This document shows positions 46,187 to 56,566 of a stretch of DNA of 64,000 nucleotides, one piece after another; position 1 is the first letter of the stretch; every line of letters begins with the position of its first letter. The DNA is from Rhabdophis nuchalis (taxonomy: Eukaryota; Chordata; Lepidosauria; Squamata; Natricidae). Location: the NCBI GenBank assembly GCA_039707465.1, contig CM077648.1:22444119-22508118 (forward strand). Direction: 5' to 3'. The position numbers and the translations under genes are program-made. Under the pieces are notes generated by a model. The model worked only from the letters and a program-made list of their open reading frames with translations. It was not told the origin of the DNA and did no database searches.

Positions 46187-46831
46187 CAGTTGTGGGTTCC
46201 TACTGGTTTGGACCGGTTCAACTGAACCGGTAGTAGTTTGGCGGCCTGGGTCACTGGAACCGGCAATGACTCAGACCCGCCATGCCCCTGAACCAGTTCT
46301 CTGGGTGGCACCCTAGGTGCCACCATCTTGTTTTTTGCTTCTGTGCATGTGCAGAACAAATTTTATTGCATTGCACATGCGTGCACAGCAGTGGTGGGTT
46401 TCAAATTTTTTTAGAACCTACTCTCTAGGTGTGGCCTATTTTGTGGGCGTGGCTTGGCAGTCATGTGACAGGGTGGGAGTGGCCAACTTGTAAAATGTGG
46501 TGAAACTCATTTAACAACGCTCTTGCTTAGCAACCAAAATTTTGGGCTCAATTGTGATGATAAATTCTTTCTTTCCTTTCCTTTCCTTTCCTTTCCTTTC
46601 CTTTCCTTTCTTACTTTCTGTCTTCCTTTCCTTTCCTTCCCATTTGGTTACTGGCAGTGGCAGGCCAGACTTACTTCTGGGTCCGCCGGTGGAACCCCCT
46701 CTCACCGGCTCTCTAAATTTCACCATCCGGCTCTTGCGAGTAGGTGCGAGCCTGCAGAAACCCACCACTGGTGCACAGCGTGCCCACGAGTGAACTGGCA
46801 GTAGGGCCTACCAGAACCTCCCCCCCCCCTC
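46187..46831. mobile_element. hAT element split by a second hAT
   Basis: Left CAGTTGTGGGTTCCTACTGG; right side GGGCCTACCAGAACCTCC with a C-run. Duplications GTTGAAAT (46179-46186) and GTCGAAAT (46832-46839), 7 of 8. Same family as 36979-37221 in opposite orientation. The body is interrupted at 46389-46770. Confidence 0.8.
46389..46770. mobile_element. hAT element with TTTCC tract, nested
   Basis: Ends CAGTGGTGGGTTTC and GAAACCCACCACTG; perfect duplications GTGCACAG at 46381-46388 and 46771-46778, which are outer-hAT sequence. Internal layout as 23488-23940 but with a TTTCC pentamer tract (46568-46640). Confidence 0.95.
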
Positions 46832-46839
46832 GTCGAAAT

Positions 46840-47763
46840 ATAGCAAACAAATGGCTGTTGATTGGCCATTCACTTCTTATTTAGCCTTTAGAAATGATGT
46901 TTCTAGCATGGTTTTAGACCACAAACTAAAAGTAGGTAGAATAATCTGCTGGTGTTGGTGTGGTAATCAAAATTCTGAAATGTGTGGTGAAGAGAGAAGC
47001 TTTGCGCTCTATCTATGTAGGTGGTAGAAGGAAAAATTGAACTTTTGAAAAGGCTTTCAAAGACCTCAGAAATTGTGTGGCTTGCTTTAGAAAAAACAAG
47101 TCTATTTTAAATGTGAGCATAGGCTGAAAAACTATCTCCATCATAGTCACTGTGTATATTCATAAAAGAAATTAAGAATAATAGAGAATGTTGTATGGCC
47201 TGCTTTTTAAACTTGTCAGCCTAATTGGCAAGATTCCTGTAGGCATATATAAATGATAATATATTTATATTTATATTATATTAAGAATAAATATATTATA
47301 TTCTTCAAATTGCTCACTTTCTTAACTCTTGCAGAACAAGCATTAATTCAAAAATGGATTGCTTTTATCTTATTTTGCACTTACTTTGATAATGCCCTGC
47401 TTAGACAGGAAAATTCTATCGTTCATTGGAATACATGGATGTGTGTCTGAATGCATGCCCTTGTGTCTTTTTCCTGTTTTGAATTCCTCTAGTTTTCCTT
47501 TCTTTTTTCTTCTTTATAATATGCATTATTTATTTTTCTCTCCCTCTTTTTTTAAAATCAATAAAAGCAAAAAAAAAAGTAATATATATGTCTGGCATAT
47601 GCTAGTTAAATAAACAAATATGGGTTATGATTGGTTTAATCTTTTTATGATCATTCTATCAAGTCTGACAAAATTATTCAATATCAATATGGAAACCAAT
47701 ATCACTCCTCTCTCAAATTTTAGCAATTTAGCATCCAGAACCCTGATACATTGCTATAAAGAA

Positions 47764-47765
<2 letters not shown>
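46840..47765. other. no recognised feature
   Basis: Very AT-rich, apparently unique. Confidence 0.4.
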
Positions 47766-47797
<32 letters not shown>

Positions 47798-47798
47798 T
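47766..47798. repeat. (TG)n(AG)n microsatellite
   Basis: About 10 TG units followed by AG units. Confidence 0.92.
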
Positions 47799-48194
47799 GC
47801 TACAAAAGTCATAAAATTGAACGGCAAAATTACTTTTTCATCACTGTCATAATTATTTAGTCAATAGTCACTAAATAAGGCAGCTGCTAAAAGTGAACTA
47901 TCTGCATTAGATTTTGAAAGCAACCCAGAGATTACTTGAATGCACAGCTGTAATAAATTTAATGAAATAAAGAAGCCAAAATAAATAAAACTGTTTTGTA
48001 AAATGGGAGATTCTAATATTTTATTTGCTTGAAGGACGCTTACGGATCAGAGAACTTTGTTGATATTCACAGATCCCACTGCCTAGTTCTACAGTACATC
48101 AAAAGAAAAGCAAACATTGTAATGGAGATATCTTTTTAAACTAGGCCGGTCTAACCTACCACCACACTGACATTGATGCACTTTGCATCAATTT

Positions 48195-48500
48195 GAGGGG
48201 CTGCCATAGAGAGGAAGGGGTCAGGCTATTTTCCAAGGCACTTGAAAACCAGACAAGGAACAATGGATGGAAACTGACCAAGGAGAGATTCAACCTAAAA
48301 ATAAGGCGGAACATTCTGACAGCGAGAACAATCAACCAATGGAACAGTCTGCCTTAGCAAGTTGTGGGAGCATCATCACTTGAAGCTTTCAAGAAGAGAT
48401 TGGACTGCCATTTGTCAGAAATGGTGTAGGGTCTCCTGCTTGAGTGGGACGTTGGACTAAATGACCTGTAAGGTCCCTTCCATCTCTGTTAACCTGTTAA
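48195..48500 (+). mobile_element. CR1 LINE 3' end, old copy
   Basis: GAGGAAGGGGTCAGGCTATTTTCC, NNWKL-type codons and the GGGACGTTGGACTAAATGACC UTR motif. The most diverged CR1 copy here, with no clear pentamer tail. Confidence 0.75.
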
Positions 48501-48811
48501 AACTGTCACTTCGGAGATGAAAATGGATGAAAAGAGGAGCTGCAGGGGTTCCTACCCCTTTACCATATGTCATCACAAGTTGTTAAGCATATTTATTTGT
48601 TAGATTTATATCTCCTTTTTCATTCAGCAAACCAGGCATATATAGCCTGCTCTATCATTACTGTCTTTGGCCTAAGGCAGAATAACTGGTCCAGAGTTAG
48701 CCAATGGGCTTCTATGGCTGTGACAGTGTATTTGGACCTGGATCTCGCAGCTCCTCACACAATACTTTTAACACTGCATCACAATAGGTAAAGAACACCA
48801 ATGCCATTCAT

Positions 48812-48878
48812 CAGGGGTTTCCAAACTTAGTAGCTTAAAGTCTACAAGTCTTAACGTTGCCAAGTTTTGAGAGTCCTG
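48812..48878. mobile_element. foldback hAT MITE remnant
   Basis: Left CAGGGGTTTCCAAACTTAG, right CCAAGTTTTGAGAGTCCTG. Only 67 bases, with no good target duplication. Confidence 0.6.
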
Positions 48879-49273
48879 GTGCACATCAATGTCATTGGAA
48901 GTACATTAAGGAAGAAACTGATTTTCTACTACACTGGATTTTCAAGGAGGGAACCCCAAACCAGAGAAGAGAAATCATTAGGAATTTCCTGTGCCCTATC
49001 AATTCCAATCTCATTTTTAGTTGCAGGGAAACATGGAGGAAAAAACCCCTTTCTCAATAGGATATTAAAAAAGTATCTTGAGACATTCAGGTGAAGTACA
49101 AGGACCATTTAAGAATAGGAAGAAGCTGTTTATCTTTAGGAATCAACTGGAATAATTTATATATGTCAGATCAAGGGGCAGATAAAAAGTACATGGGGGT
49201 GCAGTAGTTAGAATGCAGTATTGCAGGCTTTGCCGGGAGTTTGATTCTTTCGATCCTGACTGGCTCAAGATTG

Positions 49274-50119
49274 ACTCCAGAAGATAGGCTTAAGATACAG
49301 AAGGATCTAGACAAACTTGAACATTGGGCACTATCTAATAAAATGAAATTCAATTGTGAAAAAAGTAAGGTCCTACATATAGGCAAGAAAAACCAAATGC
49401 ACAAGTACAGTATAGGTGGTACCTTGCTCAATAGTAGCAACTGTGAGAGGGATCTTGGAATCCTAGTGGACAACCATTTAAATATGAGCCAGCAGTGTGC
49501 AGCAGCTGCCAAAAAAGCCAACACAGTTCTAGGCTGCATAAACAGAGGGATAGAATCTAGATCACGTGAAGTGTTAATGCCACTGTATGGTGCCTTGGTA
49601 AGGCCACACTTGGAATACTGCATACAGTTTTGGTCGCCACGATGTAGAAAAGACGTGGAGACTCTGGAAAGAGTGCAGAGAAGGGCAACCAAGATGATTA
49701 GGGGACTGGAGACTAAGACATATGAAGAATGGCTGCAGGAGCTGGGTATGTCTAGCTTGATGAAGAGAAGGACCAGGGGAGACATGATAGCAGTGTTCCG
49801 ATATCTCAGAGGGTGCCACAAAGAAGAGGGAATCAAACTATTCTCCAAGGCACCTGGGGGCAGGACAAGAAGCAACGGGTGGAAACTAATCAAGGAGAGA
49901 AGCAACTTAGAACTAAGGAGAAATTTCCTGACAGTAAGAACAATTAACCTCTGGAACAGCTTGCCTCCAGAAGTTGTGAATGCCCCAACCCTGGAAGTCT
50001 TTAAAAAGATGTTAGATAGCCATTTGTCTGAAATGGTATAAGGTTCCTGCCCACGCAGGGGGTTGGACTAGAAGACCTACAAGGTCCCTTCCAACTCTGC
50101 TATTGTATTGTATTGTATG
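49274..50119 (+). mobile_element. young CR1 LINE inside SINE
   Basis: Aligns by eye with 53101-53956 at roughly 97-98 percent. The left junction shares ACTCCA with both the CR1 and the SINE target (TGACTCCA on each side), consistent with microhomology or a short duplication. (ATTGT)n tail at 50101-50117. Confidence 0.92.
49277..50041 (+). pseudogene. CR1 ORF2 C-terminal fragment
   Basis: The frame is continuous for about 255 codons to the natural stop, from EDRLKIQKDLDKLEHWALS through [49 protein letters not shown] and NLWNSLPPEVVNAP to SHLSEMV. This is the thumb and C-terminal part. The palm catalytic boxes are absent because of 5' truncation. The longer frame starting at 49241 begins in SINE sequence and its methionine is not meaningful. 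Confidence 0.85.
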
Positions 50120-50200
50120 ACTCCACCTTCCATCCTTCTGAGGTCAGTAAAATGAGGGTTCAGATTGAGTCAATTTGCTGACCCTGTAAACCAGTCAGAA

Positions 50201-50334
50201 CAGGCCTGTGAAACAGGTGGCCTGAGGGCCAGATCTGGCCCACATAGGCCATGTCCACACCAGCTCCACAAAGGCAAAAAACATCCCAATATGTTATGAT
50301 ACGGCCAGCGATGCAATTGGGTTTGACACCCCTG
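50201..50334. mobile_element. hAT MITE inside SINE
   Basis: Left CAGGCCTGTGAAACAGG, right GGGTTTGACACCCCTG. Duplications AGTCAGAA (50193-50200) and ATTTAGAG (50335-50342), 5 of 8; the uninterrupted SINE has CTTAGAG here, supporting the site. Confidence 0.82.
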
Positions 50335-50363
50335 ATTTAGAGAGTGTTGTAAAGCAGTATATA

Positions 50364-50800
50364 CCATATTTTCCAGAGTATAAGATGCACCAAAATTTTG
50401 AAGAGGCAAATTTAAAAAAAAGTTTTTGCACTCTGCAGACCTACCAAAAATGGCCTGTTTTTTTGTGAAAATGGGCCCAGATTTTTTTTTCCAAAAAAGG
50501 GGCATGCATAGACTTTAGGAGGCTTATAGAGTGCTCCTTGGGGCTGGGGGGAGGGAAAATTGAAGGAGGTTTAAGGAAGTTGGAAGACAGCCCACTTACT
50601 ATAAGCACCAAGTCATTTCTGCCCTCCCCAGCCTCCAAGAGCACTCTGAAAGTGTTCTAAAGGCTATGCATGGCCATTTTGGTGAAGGGTGGTGGTGGTT
50701 CTGGAGGCAAAAAATGCTGTATTCAGTGTATAAGATGCACCCAGATTTTCAGCCTCTTTTTTGAGAGAAAAAGGTGCGTCTTATATTCTGAAAAATACGG
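50364..50800. mobile_element. Tc1/mariner-type MITE inside SINE
   Basis: Left CCATATTTTCCAGAGTATAAG, right CTTATATTCTGAAAAATACGG, TA at 50362-50363 and 50801-50802. Removing it restores GTATATAAGTCTAAG of the SINE, so the duplication is exactly TA. Confidence 0.9.
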
Positions 50801-50947
50801 TAAGTCTAAGTGCTATTGCTATATACCTCTAGAACCATTGACAACAGTTACTTGTATTGTGAATGAGTTGACTTTTTGTACTCTACAGTTCTATACATAT
50901 GTCTAATACAAAGTCTAATACAAATAAGATGCTTCTGCAGTATACAA

Positions 50948-51363
50948 AACGTGATCCATTGGAGAAGGAAATGGCAACCCACTCCAGTATCTTTGCCACG
51001 AAAACCCCATGGACAGTACCAAAAGGCAAAAAGATTGGAAGGTGTCCAATATGCTACTGGGGAAGAGCAGTGGGCTAGTACTAGTAGCACCAGAAAGAGG
51101 GAAAGCGGCTGCGTCAAAGCCGAAAGGACGCTCAGCTGTGGATGTATCTGGTGGTAAAAGGAAAGTCCGATGCTGTACAAGATCTATACTCCTTAGGAAC
51201 CTGGAATGTAAGACAGAGAATGAGGTGGCTGGATGGAGTCACTGAAACAGTAGGCATGAGCTTAAATGGACTCCAGAGGATGGTAGAGGACAGGAAAGCC
51301 TAGAGGAACGTTGTCCATGTGGTTGTGATAGGTTGGACATGACTTCGCAACTAACAAAAACAA
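50948..51363 (+). mobile_element. Bov-B (RTE) LINE, internally deleted
   Basis: Opens with TGGAGAAGGAAATGGCAACCC and ACTCCAGTATCTTTGCC, the hallmark Bov-B sequence, continues with the 5' part of the coding region (SLRNLE/GTWNV-like codons near 51190-51207), then jumps to the 3' end (GGATGGAGTCACTGAAACAG, GAACGTTGTCCATG, GGTTGGACATGACTTCGCAAC). Essentially the whole endonuclease/RT region is missing between about 51208 and 51216. Confidence 0.8.
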
Positions 51364-52172
51364 CAGTATTGCAGTGCCTCTGCCAATGAAAATGGAGCTT
51401 GGGAGGGCTGTGTGCGGCCTTCCTGAACTCCATTTTGCTGACAGAGGATTTCGATGGAGCTGTTGCAGCTGAAAAAGAGGTTGAGCCTGTTTTCACTGGC
51501 AGATCACTCGGGTCTTTTGGGTGCGCTTCAAGGTGTTGGTTACCATCTTCAAAGCGCTCCATGGCACGGGACCTAGTTATCTGCGGGATCGTATCCTACT
51601 CCACACATCCCTTCGGCCGATTCGCTCCCACAGAGAGGGACTTCTCCGGGTGCCGTCCACTAGGCAATGCCAGCGGGTGACGCCCAGGGGAAGGGCCTTC
51701 ACTGTGGCGGGCCCGACCCTCTGTAACGACCTTCCCCCCGAACATAGAACAACTGCGGACCTCCGCTCCTTCCGCCAGCAACTAAAAACCTATTTTTTTC
51801 CAACAGGCCGGCCTGGCCTAATCTACCGTACCTAGCCTTAGTTTTTAGCAGAGAAATTCGTATATTGGTTTGATAGATTAGTTTTAATGGGGTAGATTTT
51901 AGCACAGGGTGTTAATTTAATATAGTTTTAAGTATTTACGTATTTATTCTGTCATATATTATGTTTTTTACATTTCCTGTGCACCGCCCCGAGTCCCTTT
52001 GGGGAGAGGGGGCGGTTAATAAGTCGAATAAATGAAATGAATGAATGAATGGGTGATCACAGGTGCCCCAACATGAGTGATGTCAAGCTGGCCATACTCA
52101 CCCTGGCCACGCCCCCTCCCCCACATCAGCGTTGTGGCCCTCAGTTAAATTGAGTTTCACACCCTTGATTTA
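51364..52172. mobile_element. hAT element (CAGGGGTGTCAAACTC family) split by L2
   Basis: Left piece 51364-51515 (GTGCCTCTGCCAATGAAAATGG to GATCACTCGGGT) and right piece 52050-52172 (GGGTGATCACAGGTGCC to ATTGAGTTTCACACCCTTG) together match 1250-1533. The left terminus is not intact. Confidence 0.65.
51516..52049 (+). mobile_element. L2-clade LINE, 5'-truncated, inside hAT
   Basis: Starts GGGTGCGCTTCAAGGTGTTGG, reads FKVLVTIFKALHGTGPSYLR and RAFTVAGPTLCNDLPPE, then the 3' end GCACCGCCCCGAGTCCC and an (AATG)n tail (52024-52050). A substitution changes the usual LWNDLPP tryptophan to cysteine. Confidence 0.85.
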
Positions 52173-52184
52173 GCAAATATTTAA

Positions 52185-52244
52185 AATTACAATGGGGCTG
52201 AAAAAAGGGGCTTATGACTGCATTTCAGACTTATGACCATTTTG
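52185..52244. mobile_element. 'TTAGCAAC/CATGTGATC' DNA element, left piece
   Basis: TTACAATGGGGCTGAAAAAAGG, GCTTATGACTGCATTTCAGAC, CTTATGACCATT. Joined to 53957-54255 once the CR1 is removed. Confidence 0.65.
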
Positions 52245-53956
52245 GAAGAAGATGATAAGCAACAGGGAGAAAGCAGAACTATTTAACTCTTTTTTTGCAT
52301 CTGTCTTTACACAAAGGGATAAAACAGTCCAACCAATCAAAAACAGCACCACAAAAATCAGATTAGGAACACAAGTTGAAATAGGGAAGAAAATGGTAAG
52401 TGAGCATCTGTCTGCCCTGGACGAGTTCAAATCACCAGGACCGGATGGATTACATCCCAGGGTTCTGAAGGAACTGGCAGATGAGATCTCAGAACCACTG
52501 AACTATATCTTTCAGAGCACCGGGGAATTGCCAGAAAAGAGCTGATGTGGTTCCCATCTTCAAAAAAGGAAAAAAAAACAGATCCAGGAAACTATAGACC
52601 CATCAGCCTGACCTCAATACCAGGAAAGATTCTGGAAAAGATAATTAAACAACAAATAAGTGAACACCTAGAAGCAAACAAAGTAATAGCCAAAAGCCAA
52701 CATGGGTTTGTCAAAAACAGATCATGCCAGACGAATCTAATTGCATTCTTTGACAAAGTGACAAAATTAGTGGACCAGAGGAATGCTGTCGATATAATTT
52801 ACTTGGACTTCAGTAAGGCATTTGATAAAGTAGACCATAACCTACTATTAGATAAAGTAGAAAATTGTGGGTTAGACAGCACCACCACCAAATGGATTCG
52901 CAACTGGCTGACCAACCGCACTCAACGTGTAGTCATCAATGGAACTGCATCTACATGGAAGGAAGTATGCAGTGGAGTCCCCCAAGGCTCTGTTTTAGGC
53001 CCAGTACTCTTTAACATCTTCATCAATGATTTGGATGAGGGGATAAATGGGGAACTCATCAAATTTGCAGACGACACCAAGCTGGCAGGAATAGCCAACA
53101 CTCCAGAAGATAGGCTTAAGATACAGAAGGATCTAGACAAACTTGAACATTGGGCACTATCTAATAAAATGAAATTCAATTGTGAAAAAAGTAAGGTTCT
53201 ACATTTAGGCAAGAAAAACAAAATGCACAAGTACAGTATAGGTGGTACCTTGCTCAATAGTAGCAACTGTGAGAGGGATTTTGGAATCCTAGTGGACAAC
53301 CATTTAAATATGAGCCAGCAGTGTGCAGCAGCTGCCAAAAAAGCCAACACAGTTCTAGGCTGCATAAACAGAGGGATAGAATCTAGATCACGTGAAGTGT
53401 TAATGCCACTGTATAGTGCCTTGGTAAGGCCACACTTGGAATACTGCATACAGTTTTGGTCGCCACGATGTAGAAAAGACGTGGAGACTCTGGAAAGAGT
53501 GCAGAGAAGAGCAACCAAGATGATTAGGGAGCTGGAGACTAAAACATATGAAGAAAGGTTGCAGGAGCTGGGTATGTCTAGTTTGATGAAGAGAAGGACC
53601 AGGAGAGACATGATAGCAGTATTCCGATATCTCAGAGGGTGCCACAAAGAAGAGGGAGTCAAACTATTCTCCAAGGCACCTGGGGGCAGGACAAGAAGCA
53701 ATGGGTGGAAACTAATCAAGGAGAGAAGCAACTTAGAACTAAGGAGAAATTTCCTGACAGTTAGAACAATTAATCTCTGGAACAGCTTGCCTCCAGAAGT
53801 TGTGAATGCCCCAACCCTGGAAGTCTTTAAAAAGATGTTAGATAGCCATTTGTCTGAAATGGTATAAGGTTCCTGCCCACGCAGGGGGTTGGACTAGAAG
53901 ACCTACAAGGTCCCTTCCAACTCTGCTATTGTATTGTATTGTATTGTATTGTATTG
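52245..53956 (+). mobile_element. CR1 LINE, longest copy, 5'-truncated
   Basis: About 1.7 kb of an element whose full length is usually near 4.5 kb. It includes the RT domain, C-terminal region, UTR with GGGGGTTGGACTAGAAGACC and an (ATTGT)n tail at 53932-53956. ORF1 and the endonuclease are absent. It lies within another DNA element. Confidence 0.93.
52252..53867 (+). pseudogene. CR1 reverse transcriptase, one frameshift
   Basis: Two frames: 52252-52545 (AELFNSFFASVFTQRD, FKSPGPDGLHPRVLKELAD) ending at a premature TGA, and 52545-53867 in another frame (440 codons). The second carries DPGNYRPISLTS, YLDFSKAFDKVDH, SGVPQGSVLGPVLFNIFIND, the catalytic FADDTK box and [13 protein letters not shown] to SHLSEMV. 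A small indel near 52535-52545, next to an AAAAGAGCTGATG stretch, breaks the protein. RT boxes A, B and C are all intact, so the copy is young. Confidence 0.93.
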
Positions 53957-54255
53957 CAGTGTCTCCATGGCCATGTGATCAAAATTCAGCTGCTTAGCAA
54001 CTGGCATGTATTTATCACAGTTTGCGCTCTTCCGGGGTTATGTGATGAGTATTTGTAACCTTCCCGGCCAGCTTTCAACAATGGGGGAAGTCAGATTCAC
54101 TTAACAGCCATGTGATTCATTTAACAATTGCAGTGATTTGCTTAACAACCCTGGCAAAAAGGTCATAAAATGGTGCAGAACTCTCGTAACAACTGCCTTT
54201 CTCAGCAAAGGAAGTTTTGGGGGTGAATTGTGGTTGTGAGTCAAAGATTCCCTGT
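53957..54255. mobile_element. 'TTAGCAAC/CATGTGATC' DNA element, right piece
   Basis: GCAGTGTCTCCATGGCCATGTGATC, GCTTAGCAACTGGCATG, AGCCATGTGATTCATTTAACAA, GGTCATAAAATGG, AATTGTGGTTGTGAGTC. Part of this sequence also occurs inside the hAT family at 23488 and 46389. Confidence 0.7.
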
Positions 54256-54311
54256 AATTAGTTAGTCAAATCTCACAGTTCTTATATCTTTCTTTCCTGT
54301 TTATCACATAG

Positions 54312-54418
54312 AAATCTTGGGCCAGGACCTCACTTTTTCCAAACTTATGAATGGCGAGCTGGGGAGGATTGTTTATGATTTCCGGAAACTGCTTTTCCAG
54401 CTCTACTGTCGATGCTGA
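54312..54418 (+). CDS. candidate terminal coding exon
   Basis: A pyrimidine-rich tract (CTTATATCTTTCTTTCCTG) and TTATCACATAG form a strong 3' splice site at 54310-54311. The following 107 bases stay open after a two-base split codon: ILGQDLTFSK, then LMNGELGRIVYDFRK and LLFQLYCRC, and stop at TGA 54416-54418. Mixed charged and hydrophobic composition looks protein-like. I cannot assign it to a family, no partner exon was found, and chance is possible. Confidence 0.33.
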
Positions 54419-54833
54419 GAAATGAAACTGACACTCATTTCATGCGAAGCATTTGATCCACCCTGCTACATGCCTAACAAAACACAGAAAGGTCTTGTGG
54501 TTGTCTGCTCCTTACAGTACACAGGTTTGTTGCACTTTTCTTTAATTTGCTTCTCTTCAAGCAAAAGATGACATTGTTTGATGGATAAAAGCCTCTTCAA
54601 CTTCAAAGAAAACTGAATCTGGCTAAAACCGTTGAGCTGCTTCATGAGCTGTATGCAGAGTAGGGGGTATTATGGCTGAAAATTACAATGTTGACTAATG
54701 ACTTGCCAGTGCAAATGACTCACCAGAATGATGCTGATCAAATGAATAAGCAACAAGGGAATACCTTCTTACCTTTTTTTGCCATGCTGCAGAAAGTAAT
54801 TTGACTGGTTTAACTGCAGACTGATAAAAAGAT
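54419..54833. other. no recognised feature; 3' UTR if the preceding exon is real
   Basis: Unique-looking sequence. I see no canonical AATAAA in it. Confidence 0.35.
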
Positions 54834-54835
54834 TA

Positions 54836-55204
54836 CCGTATTTTTCAGAGTATAAGACACACCTTTTTCCCTCAAAAAAGAGGCTTTTTGGCCTCCCGAA
54901 ACCCTATCCCCATTGCAAAAATGGCCCTGCATAGCATTTAAGAGGCTTCCAAAGTGCTGCTGGAGGCTGAGAAGGGAGAAATGAGCAAAAAACGGGCTGT
55001 TTTTTCCTCAATTTTGCCCCCCACAGCCCCAAGGAGCACTCTATAAGCCGCCTAAAGGCTATGCATGCCTTTCTTTTTTTTGACAAAAAATGGGCCTGTT
55101 TTTGCGGAAAACGGGCCATTTTTGAGAAGTCTGCAGAGTACAAAACCCTTTTTTTTTAATTGCCTCTTCAATATCTTGGTGCGTCTTATACTCCAAATAT
55201 ATAT
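54836..55204. mobile_element. Tc1/mariner-type MITE, CCGTATTTTTC family
   Basis: Left CCGTATTTTTCAGAGTATAAG after TA (54834-54835); right end CGTCTTATACTCCAAATATATA is degraded. Confidence 0.75.
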
Positions 55205-56269
55205 TCCCGTCTAAGACAGGAAAACAAAGTCACTAAAACTAAATAATCTTTTATACAAAATAGAAACTAGATCTGAAAGAAAGAATCACAGCCAGGTGCA
55301 GAGATCTGTTACAAGATGCTTTCAGAACAAAACAAACAGTATATTTCAAAACCATCAGCTATTTCATTTTTTTTATGAAGGGATTTGATTACAATGGTAA
55401 AAACTAATAGAAACTAAACTTAAAGAAAAAAGAATAGTAAGAATGAATAAAATCATCATCTTCATTGAACAACTCCATAATCCCTTGCAGGATGGAGTCT
55501 GAGCAACTGAATGGAGCTAGCAAAGTGTTTTAATGGCCAGATGTCCTTCCTGTCACCAATGCAGAATTTTTTCAGCAGATATATTCTCATTGTGCCCAGA
55601 CACAGAAATATCTGCCTCTACCTAGGATTGAACTCACAGCCTCCTGATTGTGAGGTGAGGAAGGAATAAAACATGCAAGGAAAAGAAAATAATGAAAAAA
55701 TGAAAAAGAATATGACAAGGAAAAGAACTATGTAAAGAAGTGAATTTTAACCTTCATTACAACAAGTGTAGACAAATTTAGTAACTCTTCACCTCCACAT
55801 AAAGTGATAAACATATATCTCTTGGTGCTACATCTCATCCCTTATCTACAGGCATTCGTTGATTGCAACTGGTCCTTTAACAGTCATTCAAAGTTACAAT
55901 GGCCCTGGAAAGGGTGCTTTTGGCCATCATCTATCCCTAGAATCAGACATCATTACTGACATTGTTGATATTGTGCTAATTTCTGGCTCCATTCTTCAGG
56001 GATATTTAAATATTAAATATCCTTTAATATTTCTAATGTTATGTATTGTGTTGTTTTTCAGTCCTGGTCAACCCCTGGCTTGTATTTCTTTTTCCTTCCA
56101 CTCAGAACCTTTAGTCCCCTCTAGTGTCCAGTTTCTAAAACCATAAAGTTATTTATCTTTGCCATGAAAAATGGCAACCAAAATAACTGTTTTCCATGAG
56201 CAGCTATTTGTTTTTCTATAGTGAGTTCCTGTGAGAGATCATGCCCATTGAGAAGGAGTTGGTGGGGTG
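55205..56269. other. mostly unique; scrap of the CATGTGATC element
   Basis: 55850-55935 (GCATTCGTTGATTGCAACTGG, CAGTCATTCAAAGTTACAATGG) resembles the end of the 52185/53957 element. Otherwise nothing recognised. Confidence 0.4.
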
Positions 56270-56277
56270 CACTACAG

Positions 56278-56395
56278 CAGGGGTCTCCAACCTTTGCAAC
56301 TTTAAGTCTGAAGGACTTCAACTCCCAGAATTCTCCAGCCAGCTTTGGGAGCTGAATTCCTTCAGACTTAAAGTAGCAAAGGTTGGAGACCCCTG
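56278..56395. mobile_element. hAT-type foldback MITE
   Basis: Left CAGGGGTCTCCAACCTTTGC, right GCAAAGGTTGGAGACCCCTG; perfect duplications CACTACAG at 56270-56277 and 56396-56403. Confidence 0.95.
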
Positions 56396-56526
56396 CACTA
56401 CAGTGAATTGGCAGTTTCCCAGGAAAGAGGGAAAAGATTCCAGAAAGAGGGGCCAGACAAGAAGCTTTACACCCTGTAGCTGGAGAGGAGACAAGCTTTC
56501 TTTATTGGAAGACCCACTCTCTAGAA

Positions 56527-56527
56527 C

Positions 56528-56566
<39 letters not shown>

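Larger units (their letters stand above)
49196..50828 (+). mobile_element. tRNA-derived SINE split by three insertions
   Basis: Four pieces rejoin into one SINE of the 35668 family: 49196-49273 (GGGGTGCAGTAGTTAGAATGC to AAGATTGACTCC), 50120-50200 (CACCTTCCATCC to CTGTAAACCA), 50335-50363 (TTAGAGAGTGTTGTAAAGCAG) and 50801-50828 (AAGTCTAAGTGCTATTGC). The gaps are a CR1, a hAT and a TA-flanked element. Confidence 0.88.

Noticed and set aside
49171..49905. 244-codon minus frame (and the 269-codon one at 52922-53731)
   Set aside because: Antisense shadows of the CR1 polymerase frames.
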